From Bacillota bacterium (GTDB taxonomy: Bacteria; Bacillota; Clostridia; Acetivibrionales; JAFADI01): 64,000 nt of DNA. Positions within the stretch are counted from its first letter, which is position 1, and each line of letters opens with the position of its first letter. The position numbers were made by a program, and so were the translations under genes. A model generated the notes under the pieces. The model saw only the letters and a program-made list of their open reading frames with translations, was not told where the DNA came from and searched no databases. Location of the stretch: the NCBI GenBank assembly GCA_023424965.1, contig JAFADI010000010.1, positions 1 through 64,000 on the forward strand, read 5' to 3'. Below are positions 9,167 to 18,383 of the stretch, one piece after another.

Positions 9167-10774
9167 ATGTATACTATACTTATTGTAGATGATGAATCGG
9201 TAGTCAGAGAAGGAATAAAAAGAAATATAAACTGGAATGAACACGGGTTTGAACTGGTAGGAGACTGTGAGAACGGGCTTGAAGCGATGGAGGCCGTGGA
9301 AAAGCTGTGTCCGGATATCGTATTGACGGATATATGCATGCCTTTTGTCGACGGCCTGGAACTGACGAAATTCATCATGGAAAGGTATCCGCGTACGAGA
9401 GTTATCATATTGACGGGATACGATGAATTTGAATACGCCCAGCAGGCGGTAAAGCTCAAGGCCTTTGACTATATGCTAAAGCCCATCACGGCAAATGAGC
9501 TGCGCAATGTGCTGGACAAGCTGAAGAACGAGCTGGACGAAGAAACAGAAAAGCTGGAGGATTTCAACAGGCTGAAAAGCCAGCTCAGGGAAAGCCTGCC
9601 CCTTTTAAAGGAGCGTTTTCTGAACAGGCTCATCCTGGGGATTAACAAAGATGACAAAATACATGACAAGCTGGCACAGTTCAATATGAAGCTTACCGGG
9701 GAAGCTTTTCTGGCCCTTTCGGTAGATATCGACGATTATGGGGATTTCAAGCTGGTACACCCGGAAACGGACGATGAACTGATGCAGTTTGCAGTTTTCA
9801 ATATATGCGAGGAGATCTCCCAGACCCGGGGCAATTGCATCGTATTCCAGAACAGCAGCGACAAGACGGTGATCATTCTTGCAGACAGCGGCAGTGACTC
9901 CGCCCGCGAAGCGGCAACAAGCCTTGCGGAAGAAATAAGACAGTCGGTAGAGAAGTATTTGAAATTTACCGTAACCATCGGAATCGGGAAGGTGTGTTCC
10001 GGCATTCACGACATAAACCTTTCCTACAAGTACGCACAATCCGCCCTGGACTACCGGTTCCTGCTGGGAAAGAACAGGGTCATCAGCATCAACGACATGG
10101 AAGGGAATATTATTGAAAGGCCCGCCTATAATAAGGATTGGGAGAGAAAGCTGGTTTCCGCAATCAAGACGGGTACAATCACCGAGATCGACGAGATTGC
10201 AGTCGCTCTGATCCAGAACCTTAAAGAATCCTATGTATCGATGAAAAAGTGCTACTACCAGGTGCAGCAGCTTGTCATGTCGGTGATCGGTGCGTTAAAC
10301 GAACTGGGCGTGGCGGAGGCGGATGTTTTTGGAGAAGACGGCTCGCTGCTGGCCGAAGTATACAAAATGAAAACGCTGGATGAAACCGAGAGCTGGCTTA
10401 AGGACCTCTGCAGAAAGGCCTCCCTTTACCTGACGGGCAGAAGAAATGACTTCTGTGAGGTGCAGGCCAGCAAGGCGGAGGAATATATCCGTGAAAGGTA
10501 TGCGGACCCGGACATCTCCTTGAATTCCATCTGCAAGCACCTGCTCATGAGCACAAGCTACTTCAGCTCGGTTTTCAAAAGCCAGACGGGACATACGTTT
10601 GTGGAATACCTTACAAAGGTAAGGGTGGAAAAAGCCATGGAGATGTTGAAGGCCACGGGCATGAAAACCTATGAGATCGCAGAGAAGGTAGGTTATGGGG
10701 ACCCCCATTATTTCAGTTTGATTTTCAAAAAGACGGCGGGCTGCACTCCTTCGGAATACAGGGAAAGGCTGTAG
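9167..10774 (+). CDS. AraC-type response regulator, YesN family
   Basis: 535 residues. The N-terminal receiver domain has acidic residues Asp8-Asp9, phospho-acceptor Asp55 (IVLTDICMP) and the lysine in YMLKPI. A long central linker (about 130-420) follows. The C-terminal AraC helix-turn-helix pair spans roughly 430-535 (ISLNSICKHLLMSTSYFSSV; YEIAEKVGYGDPHYFSLIFK). It forms a two-component pair with the histidine kinase starting within two bases of its stop codon. The downstream sugar-binding protein and RbsABC importer are the likely targets; this is inference. Confidence 0.94.
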   Translation: MYTILIVDDESVVREGIKRNINWNEHGFELVGDCENGLEAMEAVEKLCPDIVLTDICMPFVDGLELTKFIMERYPRTRVIILTGYDEFEYAQQAVKLKAFDYMLKPITANELRNVLDKLKNELDEETEKLEDFNRLKSQLRESLPLLKERFLNRLILGINKDDKIHDKLAQFNMKLTGEAFLALSVDIDDYGDFKLVHPETDDELMQFAVFNICEEISQTRGNCIVFQNSSDKTVIILADSGSDSAREAATSLAEEIRQSVEKYLKFTVTIGIGKVCSGIHDINLSYKYAQSALDYRFLLGKNRVISINDMEGNIIERPAYNKDWERKLVSAIKTGTITEIDEIAVALIQNLKESYVSMKKCYYQVQQLVMSVIGALNELGVAEADVFGEDGSLLAEVYKMKTLDETESWLKDLCRKASLYLTGRRNDFCEVQASKAEEYIRERYADPDISLNSICKHLLMSTSYFSSVFKSQTGHTFVEYLTKVRVEKAMEMLKATGMKTYEIAEKVGYGDPHYFSLIFKKTAGCTPSEYRERL

Positions 10775-10775
10775 G

Positions 10776-12569
10776 GTGAAAATTATGATCGGAAGAAGGC
10801 TTGACGCTCTCAGGCATATGAACTTCAAAAGCATTCAATCCAGCATCGCGGTAGCTTTTTCCTGTCTGATCGTGGCCACGCTCCTTGTAATGGCTTTCCT
10901 GTCCTACAGGCTTTCGGCCCAGACCGTGGAAAAAAATTCCCGCGAGTATACCTACCAGCTCATCGACCAGGTCAATACCAACATCGAATCCTATGTCACC
11001 CACATGGAAAACATCTCCCAGATGGTGCTGTACAATTCCGATGTGCGGGAGTACCTCACCAGTCCCCCCACCATCGGCTTTGACGCCAAGGAAATGCTGG
11101 AGCAGAAGATATCCGGACAGTTCAAGTCAATTATCAGCACCAGGCAGGACATTGCCTCCATCATGGTATTCGGGTATAACGGCAGCTTCATATCAAACAA
11201 GCGGAATATAAGGTTGAATGAAAACACCGATCCCAAAGGCCAGAACTGGTACAAAAAGGCCATTGAAGCCGGCGGCAAGGCGGTGGTATCCTCCTCCCAC
11301 GTCCAAAATATTCTGGAAGACGAATACCGGTGGGTGGTGTCCCTGAGCCGTGAACTTACGGGAGACGACGGCAAAAACAAGCTGGGAGTTTTTCTGGTAG
11401 ATCTGAACTACAGTGTCATCAACAACATGTGCAATAAAATAAAACTGGGCAAGAGGGGCTATATTTTCATCATCGACAATGAGGGCAACATTGTCTACCA
11501 TCCCAAACAGCAGCTGATATACAGCAATATCAAGACGGAAATGATCGACCAGGTGCTGAAGACCAGGACCGGAAGCTTTACCGTCAACGACGCCAGCGGG
11601 AAGAAAATGTACACCATAAAGGAATCCGATTATACAGGCTGGAAGATTGTCGGAGTTGCCTATGTGGACGAGCTGGTGTCCAACAAGAGGGAAATCCAGA
11701 CCTATTATCTGATCGGAGGCGTTGCCTTCCTGGCCATCGCCATCATTCTTTCCATCATGATTTCCTCCAGGATTTCAAGGCCCATCAAACTGCTGGAAGC
11801 TTCGATGAAAAAGGTTGAAAAGGGAAACTTCGACATCAAGGTGGACATCCAGAGCACCGATGAAATCGGGGAGCTGAGCAGGGCCTTCAACATCATGATT
11901 TCAAAAATCAAGGAACTGATGGACCAGAATGTGAAGGAGCAGGAGCTGAAGCGTAAAAGCGAGCTCAAAGCCCTTCAGGCGCAAATAAACCCTCACTTTT
12001 TGTACAATACCCTGGATTCCATTGTATGGATGGCGGAAAGCAAGAATTCGGAAGAGGTGGTCCTCATGGCTTCCTCCCTTGCCAAGCTGTTCAGGCTCAG
12101 CATAAGCAAAGGGGAAGAAATCATCTCCATCAACAGTGAGATTGAGCATATAAAAAGCTATCTCACCATACAAAAAATGCGCTACAGGGATAAATTGGAC
12201 TTTGAAATCGATGTGGAAGAAAATATTCTCCAGTACAAAGTGCTTAAAATCATTCTCCAGCCCCTGGTTGAGAACGCCATCTACCATGGGATAAAGAACA
12301 AATCCGAGGTGGGCACCGTCAGGATTAAGGGCCGGAGAACGGGAGACAAAGTGCTGCTGCAGGTCATTGACAACGGTACGGGGATGACGCCCGAGGAAAT
12401 TGAGGGCATCTTCGTGAAAAAAGAGCGCTCCTCAAGGGGGAGCGGCGTGGGCGTGCGGAATGTGAATGAGAGAATAAAGCTCTATTTTGGCAGCGAATAC
12501 GGTTTAAGCTTTGAAAGTGAGCTGGATGTGGGAACCACAGCAAACATTTTGCTGCCGGTGCTGGAATAA
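10776..12569 (+). CDS. Sensor histidine kinase, YesM family
   Basis: 597 residues from GTG 10776; ATG 10785 is an equally possible start. A first membrane helix (about 23-44), an extracytoplasmic dCache-like sensor (about 45-305, with VSLSRELTGDDGK and GYIFIIDNEGNIVYHP), a second helix (about 310-333), HAMP, then a His_kinase domain with His407 in QINPHFLYNTLDS. The ATPase domain has ENAIYHGI and DNGTGM. Known YesM kinases sense carbohydrates directly or through a binding protein. The next gene is a membrane-anchored sugar-binding protein, so a three-component sensor is likely. Confidence 0.94.
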   Translation: MKIMIGRRLDALRHMNFKSIQSSIAVAFSCLIVATLLVMAFLSYRLSAQTVEKNSREYTYQLIDQVNTNIESYVTHMENISQMVLYNSDVREYLTSPPTIGFDAKEMLEQKISGQFKSIISTRQDIASIMVFGYNGSFISNKRNIRLNENTDPKGQNWYKKAIEAGGKAVVSSSHVQNILEDEYRWVVSLSRELTGDDGKNKLGVFLVDLNYSVINNMCNKIKLGKRGYIFIIDNEGNIVYHPKQQLIYSNIKTEMIDQVLKTRTGSFTVNDASGKKMYTIKESDYTGWKIVGVAYVDELVSNKREIQTYYLIGGVAFLAIAIILSIMISSRISRPIKLLEASMKKVEKGNFDIKVDIQSTDEIGELSRAFNIMISKIKELMDQNVKEQELKRKSELKALQAQINPHFLYNTLDSIVWMAESKNSEEVVLMASSLAKLFRLSISKGEEIISINSEIEHIKSYLTIQKMRYRDKLDFEIDVEENILQYKVLKIILQPLVENAIYHGIKNKSEVGTVRIKGRRTGDKVLLQVIDNGTGMTPEEIEGIFVKKERSSRGSGVGVRNVNERIKLYFGSEYGLSFESELDVGTTANILLPVLE

Positions 12570-12602
12570 AAGAGGGTCTGGGCATTTTTGACGGAGGTTT
12601 TT

Positions 12603-13595
12603 ATGAGCATCAAAAAGAAGATATTGTTTACCGGCATTATCGCAGCCATCCTGGTGGCAGGCACTTTCCTGATTTACAATGCCTTTACCCACAGGACGGT
12701 GGACCAGAATACCAGGATCGTGGTGGTATTCAAATCCCTGAACGAAGGCATGGGCTTCTGGGAGGTGGTAAGGTCGGGCATTGATGAAGCTGCCAAGGAG
12801 TTCGGCGTTAAAGCGGAAATCGTGGGACCTGAATACGAAAGGGATATTATAAAACAGATCGACATCGTGGACCAGGTAATCAGCCGGAAGCCGGAAGCCA
12901 TTATTCTGGCGGCCAATGACTACAATGCCCTTGTGCCGTCGGCGCAGAAGATAAAAAAGGCGGGGATAAAGCTGATCACCATTGATTCCGGCATCAACAG
13001 CGACCTCCCTCAGAGCTTCATCGCGACGGACAATGTACAGGCAGGCATGAAAGCAGGGAGGGAACTGGCCAAGCTGGTGGGCGCAAGCTCTCCGGTGGTG
13101 ATTGTGAGCCATGTGAAAGAGACCGCCACCGCCATTGAAAGGGAAAAGGGAGTAAGAGAAGGCCTGATGGAAAACAACGTAAACAACATCGAAGACACCA
13201 TTTACTGTGAAAACAACAAGGACATTGCCTACAGGCTTGTAAAGGAATTGTTTTCCTCCGACACGGAGATCAAGGGAATCGCCTGCCTCAATGAGACAAC
13301 CACCCTGGGAACGGCCAGGGCCATCAAGGAACTGGGGCTGGGAGGCAAAATCAAGCTGGTGGGCTTTGACAACTCCATTGATGAGATCAAGCTCCTGGAG
13401 CAGGGCGTAATCCAGGCCACCGTGGTGCAGAACCCTTTCAACATGGGCTATACGGGAATTGAAATGGCTATAAAAGCCATCAAGGGTGAAGCTGTGAGCA
13501 AGCGGATCGATACCGGATCCCTGCTGGTCACCAGAAGCAACATGTACAACCGGGAAAATGAAAAGCTCCTCTTTCCCTTTGTGGACCAGCAGTAA
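12603..13595 (+). CDS. Membrane-anchored sugar-binding protein, RbsB-like (probable sensor partner)
   Basis: 330 residues. One N-terminal hydrophobic segment (about 6-26) with no lipobox cysteine suggests an uncleaved anchor facing outside. The rest is a type I periplasmic binding fold (VVVFKSLNEGMGFWEVVRSG; AIILAANDYNALVPSA; ITIDSGINSDL; GFDNSIDEIKLLEQG). ATG 12603 has GGAGG five bases ahead. It follows the YesN/YesM genes by about 33 bases and is separated from the ABC transporter, which has its own binding protein. This supports a role presenting ligand to the kinase. Confidence 0.88.
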   Translation: MSIKKKILFTGIIAAILVAGTFLIYNAFTHRTVDQNTRIVVVFKSLNEGMGFWEVVRSGIDEAAKEFGVKAEIVGPEYERDIIKQIDIVDQVISRKPEAIILAANDYNALVPSAQKIKKAGIKLITIDSGINSDLPQSFIATDNVQAGMKAGRELAKLVGASSPVVIVSHVKETATAIEREKGVREGLMENNVNNIEDTIYCENNKDIAYRLVKELFSSDTEIKGIACLNETTTLGTARAIKELGLGGKIKLVGFDNSIDEIKLLEQGVIQATVVQNPFNMGYTGIEMAIKAIKGEAVSKRIDTGSLLVTRSNMYNRENEKLLFPFVDQQ

Positions 13596-13683
13596 ACCAA
13601 TATAATTTTGTGGGGAAAGCAGCTTCTATGCATAAATTATATCGTGCAAAATACAGAGAGACGTGTTGTACTGAATTTGAAAG

Positions 13684-13757
13684 TAGAATTGCATTTTGAA
13701 ACATGGGTATAAATTGAAAGTATAAACCTTGAATAGAATTGCAATTTGGGTTATAAT
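13684..13757 (+). promoter_or_regulatory. Promoter and candidate operator of the toxin-antitoxin pair
   Basis: TTGAAT (13729-13734), 17-base spacer, TATAAT (13752-13757). A 15-base block TAGAATTGCAnTTTG occurs at 13684-13698 and again at 13734-13748, 50 bases apart. The second copy contains the palindrome AATTGCAATT (13737-13746) inside the promoter spacer. Binding by the antitoxin is inferred. Confidence 0.65.
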
Positions 13758-13791
13758 ATAATTAGCAAATTAGTAATCTGGAGTGGTTGCA

Positions 13792-14043
13792 ATGATTATT
13801 TCTGCGACTGAAGCGCAAAACAATTTGAGCAAGTATTATAAAATAGCTGAAACGGAAGCGGTCTATATTGAACGACGGGGAGGAATCCTGCTGAAGCTGG
13901 AAAAGGCGGACAAATCCGAATTTATGGAAATGAAGCTGAAAAAGCTGCATGGCTGTTTTGCAAACAGCAAGGAAGCAGATTTTGATAAGGTAAAATATGA
14001 AAGGCTGGCAAAAAAGCATGGAACCTCAAAAGCTTCTGATTGA
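13792..14043 (+). CDS. Antitoxin of a PIN-toxin pair (Phd-like)
   Basis: 83 residues. The start IISATEAQNNLSKYYKIAE resembles the DNA-binding N-terminus of Phd/YefM-type antitoxins, followed by a charged, probably disordered toxin-binding tail (EMKLKKLHGCFANSKEADFDK). ATG 13792 is chosen; GGAG at 13780-13783 is well placed, and an in-frame GTG three codons earlier is less so. The 3' end overlaps the PIN gene by 26 bases, typical of translationally coupled toxin-antitoxin pairs. Confidence 0.8.
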   Translation: MIISATEAQNNLSKYYKIAETEAVYIERRGGILLKLEKADKSEFMEMKLKKLHGCFANSKEADFDKVKYERLAKKHGTSKASD

Positions 14044-14440
14044 CACCAATGTGGTGCTTGATTTCCTGCTGGCACGGGAACCGTTTGATACTGCGGCAAA
14101 AAGAATTTTTGAACTTGCCGTCCGTGAGGAGGCAAAGCTCTATATAAGCATCAATAGCTTTACGGACATCATCTATTTTGTATGTAAAGAGTACGATGCA
14201 GAACTGGTAAGAACTCAAATGACCGAACTTCTGGATTTTGTTACCATTATCGACGCTGGACATAAAGATGCATTGAAAAGCTTGAAAATGCCTGGCTTTA
14301 AAGATATCGAAGACGCTTTTCAGGCCCAGTGTGCAGTGAAAGACGGCATAGATTTTATTATTACCAGGGACAGGAAGGGGTTTCAAAATTCTCCTGTGGG
14401 GGCAATGCTGCCGGAAGAGTATCTAAATAGGGCAAAATAA
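14018..14440 (+). CDS. PIN-domain toxin, VapC-like ribonuclease
   Basis: 140 residues. The PIN fold is indicated by LLIDTNVVLDFLLAREPF at the N-terminus (first metal-binding acidic residue), SINSFTDIIYFVCK, the acidic FKDIEDAFQ stretch and DFIITRDRKGF near the C-terminus. Known members cleave tRNA or other RNA when free of antitoxin. The start ATG 14018 lies inside the antitoxin gene. A hairpin terminator follows. The pair is inserted between the sensor genes and the transporter genes. Confidence 0.88.
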   Translation: MEPQKLLIDTNVVLDFLLAREPFDTAAKRIFELAVREEAKLYISINSFTDIIYFVCKEYDAELVRTQMTELLDFVTIIDAGHKDALKSLKMPGFKDIEDAFQAQCAVKDGIDFIITRDRKGFQNSPVGAMLPEEYLNRAK

Positions 14441-14452
14441 GAGAATATAAGG

Positions 14453-14479
14453 GGACGGTTAATACCGTTCTTTTTTTTT
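14453..14479 (+). terminator. Intrinsic terminator after the toxin gene
   Basis: GGACGGT (14453-14459) pairs with ACCGTTC (14464-14470), loop TAAT, followed by nine T. One G-U pair in the stem. Confidence 0.88.
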
Positions 14480-14520
14480 GTAAGTTTTTAACCTATTCAA
14501 AGAAAATAATCTATTAAGTT

Positions 14521-14549
14521 TTGTTAACCGAAAATGTAATATTTATTAT
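14521..14549 (+). promoter_or_regulatory. Possible promoter of the sugar ABC transporter
   Basis: TTGTTA (14521-14526), 17-base spacer, TATTAT (14544-14549). It would leave a leader of about 110 AT-rich bases before the ATPase gene. Several other weak hexamers exist nearby, so the exact start is uncertain. Confidence 0.45.
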
Positions 14550-14669
14550 ATGAAATGCAAATATTCTTTTATGTTATAAATTCTATTGACGGTAATTTTT
14601 CGAAATTAGCGGCATAATAGATTAGAGAGATATACAGGCAGGCAGATATTTGATTTGAGGTGATAATTG

Positions 14670-16175
14670 ATGGGTGAAGTTCTGGTTTCAATGGAAGGCA
14701 TAGAGAAAACATTTCCCGGTGTTCACGCCCTGAGCAACTGCCGGTTTGAGCTGCGTTCCGGTGAAATACACGCCCTTGTGGGAGAAAACGGAGCAGGAAA
14801 GTCAACGCTTATGAAAGTCCTTACGGGTGTATATAAGAAGGATTCCGGCAGCATCCGCTATAAGGGAGAGGAAGTAGATATATTAAGTCCAAGGGCTGCA
14901 CAGCACCTGGGCATAGGAATTATCCATCAGGAGCTTAATCTGATGCCCCATCTTACGGTGGCGCAAAACATTTTTATCGGCCGTGAGCCGCGCAACAAGG
15001 GTGTCAAGTTCCTGCTGAACGAAAAGGAAATCAATGAGAAAACCAAAGAAATGCTCGCAAAAATGAACCTTAACCTGGATCCGCGCACAAAGGTAGCGGA
15101 CCTCACTGTTGCGAAACAGCAGATGGTTGAAATAGCGAAAGCCCTTTCCTACAATTCCGAGGTCCTCATCATGGATGAGCCTACGGCCGCCCTTACGGAG
15201 TCGGAAATCGAGGAATTGTTCAGAATCATAAGGGACCTCCGCGCAAAAGGTGTTGGCATTGTCTATATATCGCACCGTATGGACGAACTGAAACAGATAT
15301 GCGACCGCGTTACGGTCATGCGTGACGGCTGCTATATAGACACGAGAGACATGCAGGATATCACCATCGACGAGATTATCAGCATGATGGTGGGCAGAAC
15401 GATATTTGAGTCGGCTCCCGAGGTGCCGGAAAATCCAAGCAAGGAAATCGTGCTGGAAGTGAAAAACCTCAACAGAGGCAAAGTCATAAAAAATGTGAGC
15501 TTCAAGCTGAAGAAAGGTGAAATACTGGGTTTTGCAGGTCTGATGGGAGCCGGGCGTACAGAGGTTGCCAGGGCTATCTTCGGTGCGGACAAATTTGACT
15601 CCGGAGAGGTGTATGTGGATGGCCGGAAGGTTAACATCAACACGCCCAATGATGCGGTAAATCACGGGATAGGATACCTTTCCGAAGACAGAAAGCGATA
15701 TGGACTGGCTCTTGGAATGGATGTAGAGGCCAATACGGTGATGGCAAACATGAAAAAATTCCTGGGCTTCGGCGGTTGGATAAACCGTGCCAGGACCCGG
15801 GAAATTGCCCAAAACTATGTTGAAGCATTGAAAACAAAGACCCCCGGTATCTACCAGAAGGTGAAGAACCTCTCGGGAGGCAACCAGCAGAAGGTGGTTA
15901 TCGCCAAATGGCTGACCAGGGATTGTAATATATTGATTTTTGACGAACCGACCCGCGGTATAGACGTAGGCGCCAAAAGTGAAATATACAGGTTGCTGAA
16001 TGATCTGGCACAGCAAGGGAAGTCCATCATAATGATTTCTTCCGAATTGCCTGAAATACTTCGTATGAGCCACCGTGTAGTCGTAATGTGTGAGGGCAGG
16101 ATCACAGGAGAACTGGACGCTTCCGAAGCCACACAGGAACACATCATGAAATTTGCTACAAAACGCGGTGCGTAA
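14670..16175 (+). CDS. Sugar ABC transporter ATPase, RbsA/MglA type
   Basis: 501 residues with two ATPase halves. The first half has GENGAGKSTLMKVL (Walker A), LTVAKQQMVEIAKAL (signature region) and LIMDEPTAALTESE (Walker B). The second half has the usual degenerate loop GLMGAGRTEVARAI, LSGGNQQKVVIAKWL and IFDEPTRGIDVGAK. It energises import of a monosaccharide with the following permease and lipoprotein. ATG 14670 has GAGGTGA upstream. Substrate is not readable from sequence; the island suggests a pentose or deoxyhexose. Confidence 0.95.
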   Translation: MGEVLVSMEGIEKTFPGVHALSNCRFELRSGEIHALVGENGAGKSTLMKVLTGVYKKDSGSIRYKGEEVDILSPRAAQHLGIGIIHQELNLMPHLTVAQNIFIGREPRNKGVKFLLNEKEINEKTKEMLAKMNLNLDPRTKVADLTVAKQQMVEIAKALSYNSEVLIMDEPTAALTESEIEELFRIIRDLRAKGVGIVYISHRMDELKQICDRVTVMRDGCYIDTRDMQDITIDEIISMMVGRTIFESAPEVPENPSKEIVLEVKNLNRGKVIKNVSFKLKKGEILGFAGLMGAGRTEVARAIFGADKFDSGEVYVDGRKVNINTPNDAVNHGIGYLSEDRKRYGLALGMDVEANTVMANMKKFLGFGGWINRARTREIAQNYVEALKTKTPGIYQKVKNLSGGNQQKVVIAKWLTRDCNILIFDEPTRGIDVGAKSEIYRLLNDLAQQGKSIIMISSELPEILRMSHRVVVMCEGRITGELDASEATQEHIMKFATKRGA

Positions 16176-16216
16176 TTTCAGTACCAATTAAATTTGAATT
16201 TTGGAGGTAGATCAGA

Positions 16217-17191
16217 ATGGCAATAAAAACTTCTACAAAAGGCTCCCTGCTTCAAGTGAGGTCCGATGCAATGCAGAAGCTGCTGGCTTTTGGCGCACTG
16301 ATACTGTTGTTTATCGTTTTTTCCATTGCATCGCCGAACTTTTTCCAGTTTGACAATATTGTATCGATTATTCTTGCAACCTGTGTAAACGGCGTATTGG
16401 CCCTTGGAATAACCTTTATCATCATTACGGCGGGAATTGACCTTTCCATCGGTACGGTGATGACTTTCTCGGCGGTAATGACGGGAATACTTGTAACCAA
16501 CCTGAAGCTGCCGATTATCATAGGAGTGATCGGAGGCTTGATTGCCGGTGCTCTCTGCGGATTTGTCAATGGCCTGGCCGTGTCCAAGATGAAGCTGCCG
16601 CCCTTTATCGCCACTCTGGGTATGATGCAGATTACAAAAGGTCTTTCCCTGGTGCTTTCAGGTACCAAGCCGATTTATTTCAATGACACACCGGCTTTCA
16701 GGCAGATTTCCATGGGAAACATCATCCCGGGCTTCCCCAATGCGGTATTGATCTTTGCGGCTGCCGCAATCATTGCAAGCATCATCCTGACGAAAACGGT
16801 TTTCGGAAGGTATACCTTTGCTCTCGGCAGCAATGAAGAAGCCACCAGGCTCTCCGGTGTAAAGGTGGACTCGTGGAAGATCGCCGTATACAGCTTCGGG
16901 GGAATTTGTGCAGGTCTGGCCGGAGTCATGATGGCATCCAGGTTGAACTCGGCACAGCCCGCTCTGGGAGCCGGTTATGAGATGGACGCAATATCGGCGG
17001 CCGTTATCGGCGGAACCTCTCTCAGCGGTGGTGAAGGTACCATCCTGGGTACCGTCATCGGCGCCTTCATCATCAGTGTACTGACAAACGGACTTAGAAT
17101 TCTTTCGGTTCCTCAGGAATGGCAGACGGTCGTAACCGGTGTCATCGTCATCGGAGCCGTATACATGGATATTTTACGCCGGCGCAAATAA
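16217..17191 (+). CDS. Sugar ABC transporter permease, RbsC type
   Basis: 324 residues with eight to ten hydrophobic helices, starting with KLLAFGALILLFIVFSIASP. It carries the family motifs GIDLSIGTVMTFSA and GGTSLSGGEGTILGTVIGA. GGAGG precedes ATG 16217. It forms the membrane channel of the importer encoded by its two neighbours and lies 41 bases behind the ATPase gene. Confidence 0.95.
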   Translation: MAIKTSTKGSLLQVRSDAMQKLLAFGALILLFIVFSIASPNFFQFDNIVSIILATCVNGVLALGITFIIITAGIDLSIGTVMTFSAVMTGILVTNLKLPIIIGVIGGLIAGALCGFVNGLAVSKMKLPPFIATLGMMQITKGLSLVLSGTKPIYFNDTPAFRQISMGNIIPGFPNAVLIFAAAAIIASIILTKTVFGRYTFALGSNEEATRLSGVKVDSWKIAVYSFGGICAGLAGVMMASRLNSAQPALGAGYEMDAISAAVIGGTSLSGGEGTILGTVIGAFIISVLTNGLRILSVPQEWQTVVTGVIVIGAVYMDILRRRK

Positions 17192-17280
17192 TGTGCCGGT
17201 ACATAGAAAACTACTAAGGGTATTCGCTCCTGCAGATGGAGCTTGATACTATAAAAAACAAATTAGGAGGAGATTTTACA

Positions 17281-18303
17281 ATGAAGAAAGCCATGAAACT
17301 GTTATGCATCCTTTTAAGCCTTTCTCTGGTTATGGTACTGTTAGGCGGATGCGGAGCTTCAAACAAACCGGCCGAAGAGAAACCCACACCGGCAGCACCG
17401 GATACAAACAAACCGGCCGAAGAAAAACCTGCAGAGATCTACATTCCTGTAATATCAAAGGGTTTCCAGCACCAGTTCTGGCAGGCTGTTAAAGCAGGCG
17501 CAGAAAAAGCTGCTGCTCAGTACAATGTAAAGATTACTTTCGAAGGACCTGAAACCGAAGCAATGGTTGACAAGCAGATTGAAATGTTGGAAGCTGCTCT
17601 TGCAAAGAAGCCTGCTGCTATCTGTTTAGCTGCACTTGACAGCAAAGCTGCCGCTCCTCTTCTTGAAAAAGCAAAGGCTGCCAACATTCCTGTCGTAGGT
17701 TTTGACTCCGGTGTTGAAAGTGATATCCCTGTAGCAACAGCTGCTACCGACAACGTAGCTGCAGCAGCAATGGCTGCCGACAAAATGGCTGAGCTCATCG
17801 GCGGAGAAGGCAAAGTTGGCGTTATCGTTCATGACCAGACCAGCCGTACAGGTATCGACCGTCGTGACGGTTTCTTAAACCGCATGAAGGAAAAATATCC
17901 TAAGATTACAGTACTTCCTGTTCAGTATGGCGGCGGCGACCAGCTCAAGTCCACTGACCTTGCAAAGGCTATCATCCAGGCTAACCCTGACATCAAAGGC
18001 TTCTTCGGTGCTAACGAAGGTTCCATCATCGGTGTCCTCAACGCTGTAAAAGAAACCGGCAAAGAAGGCAAAATCACTGTTATCGGTTATGACTCCGGTA
18101 AACAGCAGCTCGAAGCGATCAAGAGCGGAGTTGAAGCAGGCGCTATGACTCAGGATCCCATCGGTATCGGATTCAAAGCAGTTGAAGCTGCTGTAAAGGC
18201 GATCAAAGGCGAAACCGTTGAAAAGAATATCGACACCGGTTTCCACTGGTACGATAAGACAAACATTGATTCAGCCGATATCAAACCCCTTCTTTATGAC
18301 TAA
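17281..18303 (+). CDS. Sugar-binding lipoprotein, RbsB type
   Basis: 340 residues. The lipoprotein signal peptide ends at lipobox LGGC with Cys24. A proline-rich linker carries two copies of NKPAEEKP. The binding domain is typical: PVISKGFQHQFWQAVKAGAEK, VVGFDSGVESDIPVAT, VIVHDQTSRTG, VIGYDSGKQQLEAIKSG. It delivers substrate to the importer. ATG 17281 follows AGGAGGAG. It is clearly related to the membrane-anchored binding protein at 12603, so the cell has a transport copy and a sensor copy. A strong terminator follows. Confidence 0.95.
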   Translation: MKKAMKLLCILLSLSLVMVLLGGCGASNKPAEEKPTPAAPDTNKPAEEKPAEIYIPVISKGFQHQFWQAVKAGAEKAAAQYNVKITFEGPETEAMVDKQIEMLEAALAKKPAAICLAALDSKAAAPLLEKAKAANIPVVGFDSGVESDIPVATAATDNVAAAAMAADKMAELIGGEGKVGVIVHDQTSRTGIDRRDGFLNRMKEKYPKITVLPVQYGGGDQLKSTDLAKAIIQANPDIKGFFGANEGSIIGVLNAVKETGKEGKITVIGYDSGKQQLEAIKSGVEAGAMTQDPIGIGFKAVEAAVKAIKGETVEKNIDTGFHWYDKTNIDSADIKPLLYD

Positions 18304-18318
18304 TTTATGTGGTATAAT

Positions 18319-18353
18319 AAACGAGGCTGTCCAATAAGGACAGCCTCGTTTTT
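18319..18353 (+). terminator. Intrinsic terminator of the rbs-like operon
   Basis: AACGAGGCTGTCC and GGACAGCCTCGTT form a perfect 13-pair stem with loop AATAA, followed by TTTAT. It separates the transporter from the kinase gene at 18384. Confidence 0.92.
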
Positions 18354-18383
18354 ATCTACCCATGACAGGCGAAAGGACGAATT

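Noticed and set aside
14586..14618. TTGACG with CATAAT as the promoter of the sugar ABC operon
   Set aside because: The spacer would be 21 bases, too long; a 17-base pair lies upstream at 14521-14549.
14883..16187. 434-codon minus-strand frame opposite the sugar ABC ATPase
   Set aside because: The plus-strand ATPase has all motifs. The minus frame is a shadow rich in His, Phe and Cys as expected from reversed codons.
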